From Conoideocrella luteorostrata (lineage: Eukaryota; Ascomycota; Sordariomycetes; Hypocreales; Clavicipitaceae), in contig JASWJB010000078.1 in assembly GCA_032433595.1 (NCBI GenBank), forward strand, positions 1 through 64,000: DNA of 64,000 nt, read 5' to 3'. Below are positions 36,416-47,767 of the stretch, piece after piece. Within the stretch, counting starts at the first letter, position 1. Every line of letters starts with the position of its first letter. The position numbers and the translations under genes are program-made. The notes beneath the pieces were generated by a model. It searched no databases. It was not told the DNA's origin and saw nothing but the letters and a program-made list of their open reading frames with translations.

Positions 36416-36487
36416 GGGGGGCTGGCGCAACGGTAGCGTATCAGATTCCAAATCTGGTGGTTGTCGGTTCGAATCCGGCGTCCCTCA
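36416..36487 (+). tRNA. tRNA-Trp (anticodon CCA)
   Basis: 72-nt cloverleaf with every arm readable. Acceptor GGGGGGC pairs with GTCCCTC (two G-U pairs). The D stem is GCGC/GCGT. The anticodon stem TCAGA/TCTGG encloses TTCCAAA, so the anticodon is CCA (36448-36450). The T stem is GTCGG/CCGGC around TTCGAAT, and the discriminator base is A. The internal B box GGTTCGAATCC (36466-36476) is a perfect match to consensus. There is no intron. A T-run right after the gene (about 36490-36496) is the expected RNA polymerase III terminator. It decodes UGG. Confidence 0.96.
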
Positions 36488-36488
36488 G

Positions 36489-36498
36489 TCTTTTTTTA
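36489..36498 (+). terminator. Pol III T-run terminator of tRNA-Trp
   Basis: A run of seven T begins two bases after the discriminator base, the usual RNA polymerase III stop signal. Confidence 0.8.
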
Positions 36499-36649
36499 AT
36501 ATTCCAGCTACTTGCTACGTCTACGTGGCCCAGATACTTAGATTTTTACTACGCATTAAATTGCTCAAAATCTCCTAAATTGCTAGTGTATTTTTCAGTA
36601 AAGTAATGAAAACTGTGGTATGTTTACTTATATCAGAACCTATCTTACA

Positions 36650-36890
36650 GTGTGCTATATCGAGTCTTTTGTGTTGAACTTTTCTTTTGCCTTTTCTTTC
36701 TCTCTTAGTTGACACAATAACAAGTTTATGCTAACTCGGCAGCCTCTAATAGAATTGACCTCGGGGCTAAAAGCAAATTGTAAATGAAGAAGAATAGAAA
36801 GAGAAGCTACCCTCCCTATACAGGCTCTCTTTATGTCTAGGCTATGCAAGGCCCTGTCAAGGGGATCAATGCCGCCTACATTCACGGCGT
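36650..36890 (-). mobile_element. Possible degenerate LTR fragment
   Basis: On the minus strand the sequence has a pyrimidine-rich tract with TCTATTCTTCTTCATTTAC, then GAGGTCAATTCTATTAG and a TTGTGTCAAC-type end. From general knowledge this resembles R/U5 parts of fungal copia-type LTRs. No paired LTR, target duplication or element protein is seen. It lies about 170-470 bp downstream of tRNA-Trp, a location class that several LTR element families favour. Evidence is by resemblance only. Confidence 0.25.
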
Positions 36891-37451
36891 TATTTAGACA
36901 GATAGATATAGAGATATGATGTTTGACTAAAACCCGAAATAGCTATTCGTACAGCGGTGCTCATAGCAAAACGCAGGGCAGGATTCTTCGCGGCAGACAA
37001 CGCTCAGCTGCTCGGTGAAACGTTTCTTCACAAAATCGGTTGCAACCAAGTATTATCTACTCTCAACTATTCACTAGATGCTTCTCACATTTAACTTTAG
37101 GCTCAATTCCTAGCTAGCAGGTCGGCATGAATAACTTAGCAACCAGTATGCTTCATAACGTGGGACGCTCATCACTGTCGAACAAAATTCTACCCCCTCC
37201 AGAAGCACTACTAGCGTGGGCATAATCCATTTCTTCGTAAAGGGGAGCAAGTACGCCTGGGCATGGCGAGAGCCGCAAATTATGTTATGGCATGCTCCAT
37301 AGCCCCGAAATTATCAGTATAGTCCGGTCAATATTGGTTGCAAGAATCTGTGCCGGCTATGTAGGGCACATCAGTATGGCTTCTGCCCGACTCTGAACCA
37401 TGGTTAATAACAGAGCTATATCGCTCTCGCCCTCCAGAACAGCATTTCCAC

Positions 37452-38017
37452 TTACACATTTCCTTCGGGGAAGAATCGACAGACGTCGAAGAATTTGTAT
37501 GGCTCAGAGATGGAATATGCTCTGGCACACCCAATGTGTGTGGTAGTAGACCACATGCACTGCGCTATACATCATGTCAGCATGTTATTCCCAAACGAGT
37601 GTTCTGTGCTGAATAGATAAAACTCATACCCCAGTGCAGCCATGGCTCATGTCCTGTAGCAATAGGCTGGCCAGTATACAGAGGCTCCTGCGAGAGCCAA
37701 GCATGCATTCCCGTCTGGAGTGGGCTGGCGTATGCCGCATCACACTGCCCGGCCGATTGCTCGTACAGGTTTTCGCCTTGATTCGGTCGGTAGACACCCT
37801 GCGCATGTTCGAAGATTTGCCGCCCACTAGCCATTTCATTTGCCCAGAGTTGAGCATAAGAGCCCAGGCTGGAGTCCCAGGCTAGAGGTTGGACTCCTTT
37901 GGCTTGGCGAGCTAGGTTCACCATTGTCAATGCGCTGTTGGCATCATTGGTGGTCGAGCCAACGCAATTACTGTAGCTTAGGAGTAGAAAAGCTACCCAA
38001 CCTGGAAAGCATGTCAT
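37452..38017 (-). CDS. Secreted CAP/PR-1 (SCP) domain protein
   Basis: Extracellular protein of the CAP superfamily; fungal members such as the Pry proteins bind sterols or fatty acids, and others are secreted effectors. Two exons, 38017-37630 and 37564-37452, give 166 aa. N-terminal signal peptide MTCFPGWVAFLLLSYSNCVGS. CAP motifs in order: MVNLARQAKGVQPLAWDSSL, the histidine-containing FEHAQG, GENLYEQSAG, then spliced LHWAQCMWSTTTHIGCARAY and the terminal FFDVCRFFPEGNV. The acceptor is TATAG at 37566-37565: the nearby GCGCAG would break the frame, whereas TATAG gives the expected HWxQ...W...GCA block. It is a small, minimal CAP domain with no tail. It is divergent from ZIM17 with 645 bp between them. 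Substrate unknown. Confidence 0.9.
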
Positions 38018-38020
38018 GAC

Positions 38021-38062
38021 GTCGAAGCTGTCAAAGTTGTCAAAGTTGTCGAAGTTGTCGAG
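38021..38062. repeat. 9-nt tandem repeat just upstream of the CAP start codon
   Basis: Four copies of a GTCRAAGYT unit plus a partial fifth, beginning four bases upstream of the CAP ATG. The period of nine keeps the repeat in frame with the ATG (Asn-Phe-Asp units), but reading further upstream meets a TGA with no in-frame ATG, so it is read as leader. Confidence 0.8.
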
Positions 38063-38662
38063 CGTACTGAGTCTCTTGACGAATGAAGAACTTTGTTTAC
38101 TGGCTTTGCATCAAAGAAGGAGGGTTATGCTCGTTATGCAGCATCAGGCTCGCGGTTTTGCAATTTGATCCATACCACTGCCCAACGTCCGGGCATCTTG
38201 CACAACGTCGCTATCTTGCGATCGTCTTGAGAAGGAGCAAATGGACTTGCACCCAAACCAGGTAAGCCGCTACATACATACGGCAACTGCCAAGTGGGAG
38301 TACAGTACTACCTTGTCACCTCAGATAAACCTCGAAATTTTCTTGCCAAGTTTGCCTGGTATCCCACTGGCTTTGGTGTAACTAATCCAGTAAATGGCTC
38401 TCTCATGTTTGAAGGGCCATGGCGCGAATAGAGATGGCTCGGACTTATTGCTGGTACTGCTGTACGGAGTACGGAGTAGCAAGGCCAATTCCCAAGTACG
38501 GAGTACAGGCCAGTCGCAACTGAGGTCCTCATCCCGCACAGACCAAGCGCCTTATGACGTCCCGGTTTCGCGAACTCTCCATCGCAAAACTTCAATGACC
38601 AGCAGCGAAAATCTCAAACCTCTTGTCTCTCCCTCTCTCCTTGTCACACACAATCATCAGCC
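38063..38662. promoter_or_regulatory. Divergent promoter of CAP gene and ZIM17
   Basis: Intergenic region between divergent start codons at 38017 and 38663. It contains a tandem heptamer array at 38462-38479 and a single copy at 38496-38506. No other gene seen. Confidence 0.5.
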
Positions 38663-39196
38663 ATGGCCGCCAAGACAACGCACCTGCTCCCTCGCCTTCT
38701 GCGCACCCTACACCCTCGAGCTCTTCGCGCAATCCCTATTCAAACATCCTTCTGCGCCCCTAAAATATCACCCATCGTCATCCGCGCCACGCACTCGATC
38801 CCCCGCCCTCCCAGAAAACCAGTCCACCTGAAGCCCGAGGTGGAAGCACAAGCAAACACGTCAGGCGAGGCGCCCATCAGCGAAGGCGAACGACCAGAAA
38901 TCAACCCCGCTTACTACCAGTTGTCATTCACGTGTGTGCCTTGCGGACACCGATCGCATCACAACGTCTCCAAGCAGGGTTATCACACGGGCTCAACACT
39001 GATTACATGTCCTAGCTGCCGAAATAGGCATGTGATCAGTGATCACCTGAACATATTCGGAGATAGAAAGATCACCGTAGAGGACTTAATGAGGGAGAAA
39101 GGCCGTTTAGTGAAGAGGGGAAGTCTTGGTGAAGATGGCGATATTGAATTTTGGCCCGACGAGTCAACTAGTCCGGAAGCTTCGAAGGAGAGATAA
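38663..39196 (+). CDS. ZIM17: DNL-type zinc-finger protein, mitochondrial Hsp70 escort (Zim17/Tim15)
   Basis: Keeps mitochondrial Hsp70 soluble and so supports matrix protein import. A single exon encodes 177 aa, close to yeast Zim17 (about 174). The N-terminal ~45 residues are Arg/Leu/Thr-rich without acids, a typical matrix targeting signal. The zinc finger has Cys91-x2-Cys94 (CVPCGHRS) and Cys116-x2-Cys119 (CPSCRNRH), followed by the DNL-family ISDHLNIFGD, where DHL stands in for the namesake DNL. The ATG at 38663 (GCCATGGCCG context) immediately precedes the targeting sequence. The 3' end converges on UTP20 (251 bp). Confidence 0.96.
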   Translation: MAAKTTHLLPRLLRTLHPRALRAIPIQTSFCAPKISPIVIRATHSIPRPPRKPVHLKPEVEAQANTSGEAPISEGERPEINPAYYQLSFTCVPCGHRSHHNVSKQGYHTGSTLITCPSCRNRHVISDHLNIFGDRKITVEDLMREKGRLVKRGSLGEDGDIEFWPDESTSPEASKER

Positions 39197-39447
39197 TATG
39201 CATGACGTATATATGTTGTGAATGTGGTTTGTATGATTATGGGGTTTGCATATTGGCGTTGTCATTTCTCATGGGAAATTAGAGTGTTTTTGTGGATATT
39301 CAAAAGTTTGGCTGACATGCCATTGTATTTGCGCTCTATACGTACAACATCGTATCCCTTGCGGGCATGAAATACTCGATGAGAACAGATATTTTGTAAA
39401 CGCCCGAATGATGATCCATATAAATTACGCCAGCCTAATGCCCAAGT

Positions 39448-42400
39448 TTACCATCCCTTGTATGACTGTCTTGCCACCTTTTGTTCCTTTGATCGTTCTT
39501 TTCTTCTCTCCTTGTTCTTCTCGAACTTCTTTCTCTTATCTCGCCCATACTTCTCTGGTTGGGTGATGGCCTCAATCTTTCTCTTGCTATTTCTCTGCTG
39601 TCTCCTCGCTTTTACCTCGTCCCGAATCTCCACCAAGACCTTGCTATATTCGGCTGTACCAAACTTCTTCTGCAAAGAGTCCATCATGATCTGAGCTCTA
39701 GTCTTAACTCCCTCAAGTTTTGTCTTGAAGAGCTCATCATTGCTGAACGGAGGCGGGATGGATGGATCCGTGAGTTGCTGCAATGGGACCAGAACGGTTT
39801 TCAGAGACGGCCTGCTCGGGGTATTGAATATGCGGCGACACACCGTCTCCAAAATTTCCATTGCAGCAACCTTGGAGTTAATGGCTGACAGCCTCGGCGG
39901 AATCTCTCGTCGGAGGATGTGGGATAACCTCCAAAACAAATAGTCCACACCTTGCCGGCGTCCTTGGGCAGCCGCATCTTCATCATGCTCATCGACCTCT
40001 TCCTCGTCGTCCGCACCAACAGCTGAGACGGGAAGGCAGGTCCCTAGAAAGACGATGACCTGTACCAATTCTGCAGCTAATGTCTCGTCGATTTCATTAC
40101 TATTCAGTGACCCAAGTGCAAGGCGAGTAAAATCATGCATGGCTTCCAGGTCCAGCGTCAGTCCGTGAGAGCCTTCGATCGCCTCGCCCGCAAATGCCTT
40201 GGTTCGCTGTTTTGCGAAGTCCGCGAGATACGAGTTGATCAACCGCACAGCAGACAACTTCACAGATGGCTGAGAGTGTCGGAGATAGCGGCCAGCATCG
40301 GCCCAAAGCTCTTTTTTGTTTCCCGAAAGCGTTTCCTCGCGCAGTGTGACCGCGAACAGGCGAAGAACATTCAGTGTCGTCTCAATCAGTTGGCTGTCAG
40401 CGTCGTTGATATCTTGATCCTTGAGAATCGTTGCCGACTTCTTTAGAACCAATTTGCAATCCTTGTTGTTATTGTGAGCATCGTCGCGTGACTCGAAATA
40501 GTAGCCGAATGTTTGTAGACCTAATCTCTGTAGTGTTGCATTGTCGTCCTTGTTCAGCCAGGTTCGCAGCAATACCAGAAACTGCTGAGTTCGTTCCTTG
40601 TCGGCTTTGTGGAAAACTTCCTTCATCAACTCTCCCGCAGATAGACGGCATTTCTCGCTATCATCGTTGGCCAAAACGAAGAACAAAGGGAGGAAGCACG
40701 TTCCGATGACTTCTTGAACAAATTCGATGGAAGACTTCATCAATAGAAGATGGATGACCTCCATGACAGATAGTCGGCCGCCTTCCCGATCATACTTCAA
40801 ATTTGCCACAACGAAATTGAGCTGTTTGCTCCAGCGTGCTTTCTTTTGAGGATATTCTCGAATGAATTGGAAGAAAGCTCCGCGAGCCAAATCTCTTGTG
40901 TCTTTGTCATCGTTCGTAACCATCACCGTGCCAACATGGTCCAAAATATCATAGACCGCAGCCGTCTCAACGCGACGGTCCATAACAGATCGTAGGAAGT
41001 TGAAGGTAACATGTCTGTAAAGAGGCTCCGTAAAATCATCTTTCAGTTTCCCTAGCAGCATGTCGATTGCAGCATCCTTGACAGCGACGTCTTTACGCTC
41101 CCGTAGCAAAACGGCTAGAAGCTTGAGTGCAGCCTGTGATATCTCTGTTGTCGTAGACGTCGATTGTGAAATACTCCTCGTAGCTTCTTTTACTGCCACT
41201 TTGTAGAGGTTGTTGCCGTCCTCAGAGTCAAATGGCACCTTGATGAGCACTGCAAGTAGACGGAATGCAGATATTTTGACCTCATCCTCTCCACCTACTA
41301 TAGCATCTCCTATGATTGGCAGAAATCCCGTGACATTGACAGGAGTTCGCAAATCGTCATGCTTTTTGAACATCGAACGCAGGATGTCAAAGGCAAAGCG
41401 CAACATTTTGTAGGTATGCTTTTCTGTTCTACCGCGCTCCCCGCTCTTCTTTGCTCCCTTCTGGACCAGGTATTTTCTGACTCGGGGGTCCATTTTCTGC
41501 ACTGCTTCAGGTTTCTGACTTCGATACGTCTCTTGAATAATCTCATAGCAGAAAACCAAAGTATCACGAGACTCGGCGGCGGGATTTTGTAACAAGCCGG
41601 CGCCGATGCGGGCCATTAAAGCGTCGATCTTGCGAACCAGTTTCAAATCCACTTTCTGCAGCAAGAGAGCTTGCAACGGTTTAACGAGAGAAATCAAGTG
41701 CGTGACTGATGCGTTTTTAGCGACCAGCTCCATGGAATCTTGACTTTTGCTGCTCTTGATCTCTTTCATTTGCGTGACGTATCCGTCAGCATCCTTTTCT
41801 TGTCCAATCGCGCCGAATATATCATCCATGATGACAGTGACGATAGCTGGTAAGCAGTGATCCAAGTCGCCAGGGGCAAAGGTAGGTACAGTAGCGACCA
41901 GGATAGAGTGCATGGTGTAGGAAAGTACGTGCAGCTGATAACCTCTGGTGAGAGCACCGCGTAATTCTTTGAGGATGAAGCCAAAGAAAGATGATCCAAG
42001 AACTTCAGCAATCTTGACCAGAGTATCTCGCGCCATCTCGCGGGCTTCCCACGACCTGCTTCTAAGAATGTGGCAAATATCTGTCAAGACTCCAGCCAAC
42101 TTCTGGTCCATCTGTTCCGCAGGTAACAGTTTTAATAGCTTCACGATAACAACACCTACCGGAACACGGTAACTAACTTCGGACTCGTCCTTCTCATGCA
42201 GGTGCTTCACCAAAGGGGGTAGGATGTAATCAAGCACATCAACCGACAGCTTGGCCTGCTTAGGTACAGTCTGCTGGAGTCTCTGGGAGGTCGAGGAGCC
42301 TTCATCTTCATCTACATCCATGACATCAAATTTGTTTCTATTTGATGACAGAACCGCTGCGTCCACAAATTTGCTTAGAAGTCGAACGGTTTGCTTTTGC

Positions 42401-45400
42401 ATCTCGGTTCGAGATTCGATATAGCTAATGTATCGGTATAATGTCGTCCGATAATGGTTCCAGTTCAACGACAGCGCCAAGTTACTGATTGTGGTTGTAG
42501 CATTCGCACCGAGACCATGATCGTCACTTCCATCAGTACGTCCATAGATGAAGTGCTCCAATAACGGAATGAAAAACTGCCCCAGATTCCGACTACTCAT
42601 CTGTCGCATGCCATTAGCAGCTTCCAGCGCTCGCAGGGCCTCCAGTTGTCTCGCTGTAGCCGGACTCAGAATATTGAAGAAGAAGGATGGCTCTGAGGTG
42701 TCTTCGTTGCGTTCCGTGAGGAGTCCGCTAAGGTCAACAATAGGCTCCCAGTCAGGCATAACAGTAATGAGGAAGCCCATAACACGCAAATACTCCCTTC
42801 GAACTGTTTCTGATGGTTCCTTCGCTCCAGAGTAGATTGAAGGCATAAGAACGGTACGCATAAGTGTGTCAAAACTTGTCTTTAGTGCATCAGATTTGCA
42901 ATCTGCTGCATTTTGAACCATACGCCGCATGCCGTCCGCAGAATTAGAGGACAGAACTCCAAACTCTTCATCCATGCGAATGCTGTAGATGAGATTGTGG
43001 ATGATTGGAAGCCATTGTTTTGGAGTGAAAGGCACCTTTCGAGTCGTTGAAATTATATTGAATGCTGCAAGTCGCCTATCATAGTCAGGTTCATCAATTC
43101 GGCCCTCTTTGAAAGTGTTCAGTTCGTTACAGAGACTGGCAATCTCTGCAATATCGGCGTCTTGCTGAGAAATTGCTAACATAGCCCTTGACAAAGATTG
43201 GCGGTTTCCACGATCCTTGAAATAGCTGAATAGTGACGAAAGGGTGTCATAGACCTCATGCAGCAAGGATTGATCCTTCGCCGCGTCGGGCAACCCGACG
43301 AAGCGTTCCAAAATCAGTAAGATCCGGCCCTTGGCCCTTGGACTTACCCGACGAGGAGGTTGTTGTAGCAGGAAACTACACATGCGAATGACTGTTTGAG
43401 AACTGTTCAAGTCCAGCAAAACGGGAGCAAGAGCCAATACAGTCTCAATGCAAGACTCGAGAAGATCATTACTGATGTTGCTCATGTGCAATACAGCCGA
43501 TATCTTTGACAAGATTGCGCTAGCATTAGCTTGCAGTAGTTCTGCTTTGATGACCTCGTTGAATTCGGATTCGTCAGCTGGTGCTAGAGTGAGCTTGACA
43601 AGATTCTGGAGGATGTTAAGGACAAATATTTTCACTTCGTCCTTGGTCTTCTCCATGGAAATACAGTCAATCAACTTTGGCAAGACGCCTTGGGGAAGAA
43701 CATTGTCAAGTGGTGCGAGGAACAGGGCTGCCTTGGGCAGAGCTGACCATGTAGATAGCAGATGAAGCATTGCCGAAATACCTTGCGTGGTTTCCGCAGG
43801 AAGGTTTTCAAGTCTAGGAGCTATGGCTTCCTCGATTATGAGCTCCTTGTAAGGATCCCATTGAAAACTTTGTTCGTTTTGAAAGAGTGCAGTGAGGCAC
43901 TTGATACCAAGAGACCGTGTTTGTTTAAGCAGCGACCAATCACCGGCCTTCTCAATGCCTTCCTCATCTTTTGTTTCGTTGTCAGATGGTGTGCCTCGTA
44001 GCTGTATCGATGAGAAAACGAGGCAGTAAAGCACAGAGTTGACCAAAATGTTCATGTATGGCTCAACGTTGGTTCCCAGCTCTGCAATGAGAGACGAGAT
44101 CATATTTAAGAAACCAACTTGCTTTCGTGGTGTAAGAATTGGCTCGCTAAATAGCTTCTTCTGCTGGGCCTTCGGAGCGATGACTTGGATGTCTTTCAAC
44201 TTCTTGGCGGCGATCTCGAGAAAGCTTCCCATGTCCTGGACTGAAAGATTTCTAAGTACGGCAAGTCGAGTGGCTAGCAATCCATTTCTGCCGCTGGCAA
44301 TGCCTTTCTTAGCAATGGTTCGACCATATAGCAACCGAAGTAACACTGGCATCAGCTCAGGTCGATGCTCCGACTTGATAACATTGTCACCTTGGAGAAA
44401 GACTACCAGCTCGTTCCTGAAGCGGGCTTCATCAAGAAGATACTCCAAATTCTCTCTGTATGTGTAAACGCCATCCTGTTTCCAGGTCAAGATGGCCTTC
44501 AGGGCTAGGTTTTGTACGTCACCATCACCATTTTCCATGAGCAGTAACAGCGCCTCATAAACTTTCTCATGTTGAAAAAGCACCTTTGGATTGGCAAACT
44601 GTGCGAAAATACCGAGAATAGCCTTTCGATCAGCCAAAGACCAGGTTGACGCTTGGAATTGCAAAGTCTCGTCCGCCGAACTGCTGCTAGCATCTCCATC
44701 GTCTTCAATTGCCCAGCACAGGAAGTGTGGAACAAGTTGGCGAGAGCGTTTCTCGGCAACGGAAGGTATGGCGTTGAGAACTTTGAGACCTCTAGACCTC
44801 GCAGTAGTGGGAATAGATTCCGCCAAATGCTGTCTCGCATCAAATTCTTTCAGCAGAGCATCATCTGCTTTCTCAGTTAAATCAAGTATGATGTCTGCCG
44901 AGTCTTCCAGACGTCTCTTCGCAGTGCATTCGAAATCTGTATAAATCCGCCTTACTCCTCCGGCGCCTTCAGATGTTGGCGGTGTCCACCTCAGCGAAGG
45001 ATTTTGAATCCACTGAAATACTATGTTGGACACAGCTTCTTCACCAGTCTTGGACTGGGTGAGATACTTGAGGTTCTCAACGGCATCATCCCAAACAGGT
45101 GAGAGCTTAACTGTCAGCATGCCGAACATGAATCTGGGAACGCCATTTTTCAACCAGGTGGAAGAATCGATAGTATTGTAGTACTGGCCAATCTTACGCA
45201 AGTGCATAGCAATGGTTCTAGTGTGCTCATGGGTCAAAGGCGTTTGTTCGACTTGCAGCATCACATCCACGCATTCTGTCGTTTTTTCGACATCATTAAT
45301 CTGCTTCAACAGCTCCAGCGAAACAAGGCGAATGTCGTGAGAAGGAGAGCTGAGGTTTTCAACCAGGGATGTAATCACCGGGTCTTCCTCCGATATAGGA

Positions 45401-47411
45401 CTGCCACATCCAGTCTTGTCTGATATTTCATCCGCAGGCATGACAACTTTCTGGGTTCGTTCGTAAGCCAGGTATGCTTCCAAAAACCCAACAGATCGTG
45501 CAAACCGTGGCACAGCAGCGCGCAGCAAAGGACTTAAAGACGTGTCGACTGAACCAGCAGCCTTACTCATTCGTAGGTAAGCGTGGAACCCTTGACTGAC
45601 AATGAAATTAACTTCATCAGTCGCTAACGATGACGAAGGTCGAAGAGCCAGTTTCAGTTTCCTCGACAACAGCTCGGCAATTCGAGCATTAGTAGATGGA
45701 TGGACGGATGTAAGCTCCAGAAGCTGAAGCAAACCGGCATATTTTGGCAAGCATCGATCCCGCCATTCCTGGGGATCCTTGTTATATGGTCCACGCTCGG
45801 GAAAGGGCGAAATTTCAAGTCGCTCGAATTTTGACACGATTTGATCCTGCCAAGCTTGCGGTAATCGAGTGCAGTCCTTCTCTCCAAGAGGCGGGAAGGC
45901 ACGGTTCCTAATCATCCGGGGAAGCAACATGCAAAGTACATCTTCATTCTGGCCTTGTGACCAGTGCGCCGCGACGAATCTGGAGCATGTTAGTCTAAGT
46001 CCACGCATCAGTCTGTTAGAAAATCTCACTTTTGAAACTCGGACCGGAAGAGACTACCGAATCGACTGGTATTGAGGTCGCAAAAGTAGGCACAAAACGA
46101 AATAAACCATCGCATAAATGGCTCTTTGGTGAGTGTCTGGGTGAGAGTCGAGATATGCGGTATCAAAGTATCCATAGGCGCATGGTTCCCAACGATAGCA
46201 ATGTTGACCATAACCGAACCCCACAGAATATCGGCCTGATCTTGTCGAACCTCCTGTGTGCCTTTGCCCGTGATACGGAGGACATCGACGAACGCGCGAA
46301 CAAACCCATCCCAATTACCAATTCGGGACCCTCTTCTTACACCCGCTAGAACACCAAGGATTCTAATATAAGGCACCGTCTTCCATGATGTCTTGCCACT
46401 GAGCACATCATCTGCTTTAATTCGAATCTTGCCCGTGATCTCTTCTAGTATATCTGCCATTGTGTCTGCGGTACCATGATGAACAACGCTCGTCAGTATG
46501 CCACAAATGGCATCCGTCCAAATAGTCTCACGGGCGAGATCACACTCATTTTCTGGAATAGAATCGATAAGAGCACTAATAATAGCACCGCCAGTCGAAT
46601 GCACGGCATTATCTGTACCTTTTATAGCTTCGGCAAACATAGTCATCAACCCATCATTGTAGAGACTGAACTGACGATCTTCGACAGTGTTGATGAGATC
46701 ATTTCTCACATGTTCGATGAAAGGTTTTAGAGCTATTTCCCGATAAGATGGCGCAGCTGCCTTCTTCACGAGAAAGCTCATGGCTTCAGCCGCAAACCGT
46801 GCGATATGCTGTGGGTGTCGCGAACGTCCGAGCACAGAGGCCATGAGGTCGTATGTCGGTCGTAGATCGGGGACGAGGAGTTTTGACAAGTACTTGAATA
46901 GGAAAGCCATCGCACCGAACGTCCACTCAATAACTTCCACGTCTTGTGGCTTTCCTGCAATTGCTAAAAGCAGATTTATGCCTTGTAAGTAAAATTTCTC
47001 AAATCTCGCGCCCAAGTCATGTGCGAATGCGGTCATGAGATCCAGCAAAGGCTCCAGAGCATCTTTGTCCTGCAACGAAATATACTGTACGAAACAAGCC
47101 ATGATTCTGTCTTCAAAGTGCAACAGCTGTGGTAGGCTTTCGGACAACGGTAGGACATCCCGCTTGAAGAACGTAAATGGCTTCGATATATTCAACTCGC
47201 TCCATTTTTGCAGTCCGATCTGGAAGTAGGACGTTGCCGTCGAAAGGTCTTCGTTATCGAGGTCATGTCTTCGAACTTTTCGGAGCGGCTGTAGCGAATT
47301 GAACTTTGCGATCTTGGTCGAGAACGACTCCCATCTATGATTTTTCTGATGTGGTGTTGAGTACTTGTTTTTCCGCACTTTTTCAATGCGTCCAGATGAT
47401 CTAGACGGCAT
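39448..47411 (-). CDS. UTP20: U3 snoRNP component / 90S pre-ribosome protein Utp20
   Basis: Nucleolar HEAT-repeat scaffold of the small-subunit processome, needed for 18S rRNA maturation. Two exons, 47411-46030 and 45979-39448, joined by a 50-nt intron with a GTGAGA donor and a GACTAAC branch point in phase 2, give about 2637 aa (yeast Utp20 about 2490). The join FRSEFQ|KFVAAHWSQ continues the fold. The whole length is alpha-helical repeat. The internal DRIM-type region contains RIYTDFECTAKRR and later NALMARIGAGLLQNP-like repeats. The C-terminal ~60 residues are a basic coiled coil (RRQQRNSKRKIEAITQPEKY, then KKFEKNKERRKERSKEQK). Its first exon begins MPSRSSGRIEKVRKNKYSTP. Divergent from the CWF19-like gene, with only 356 bp between start codons. 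Confidence 0.96.
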
Positions 47412-47767
47412 CGCGGCGATATTTTATTGTCGACTGCAATACCAGGAAACTGGAAAAGTACAAGTTTAGACAGTTAGGAAACTTTCCCATCAAGGCCTGC
47501 TCTGGTCCCCACCAACATCTGTAGTATCTGCAGCACCAGACTTTTTTTTTTGCGATCGGCTTATATACGGCAAAACCGATAAGGCTAGTCCTGCATCAAT
47601 ACCCCTGTCGGAAGTGCTACAATTGTCTCCACTCAAGCTTCTCGATGACCAGTCAGGCACACCGCGCAAACTTGCATCTCGCAAAGCCGAAGAATGAGCG
47701 AGGGGCCGGCCGTTCGGCGAGTGTGAGAGTAGGCACTGAGCTTTGCCAAATAAAATAAAAAAAAGAC
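47412..47767. promoter_or_regulatory. Bidirectional promoter of UTP20 and the CWF19-like gene
   Basis: 356 bp between divergent start codons, compact enough that the two RNA-metabolism genes probably share one nucleosome-free region. It contains T/A runs near 47550 and 47752. No specific site recognised. Confidence 0.5.

Larger units (their letters stand above)
36488..37451. other. AT-rich stretch downstream of tRNA-Trp
   Basis: About 1 kb between the tRNA gene and the 3' end of the CAP gene, clearly more A/T-rich than its surroundings and without a credible gene. The part at about 36650-36890 looks LTR-like on the minus strand and is listed separately. Confidence 0.45.
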
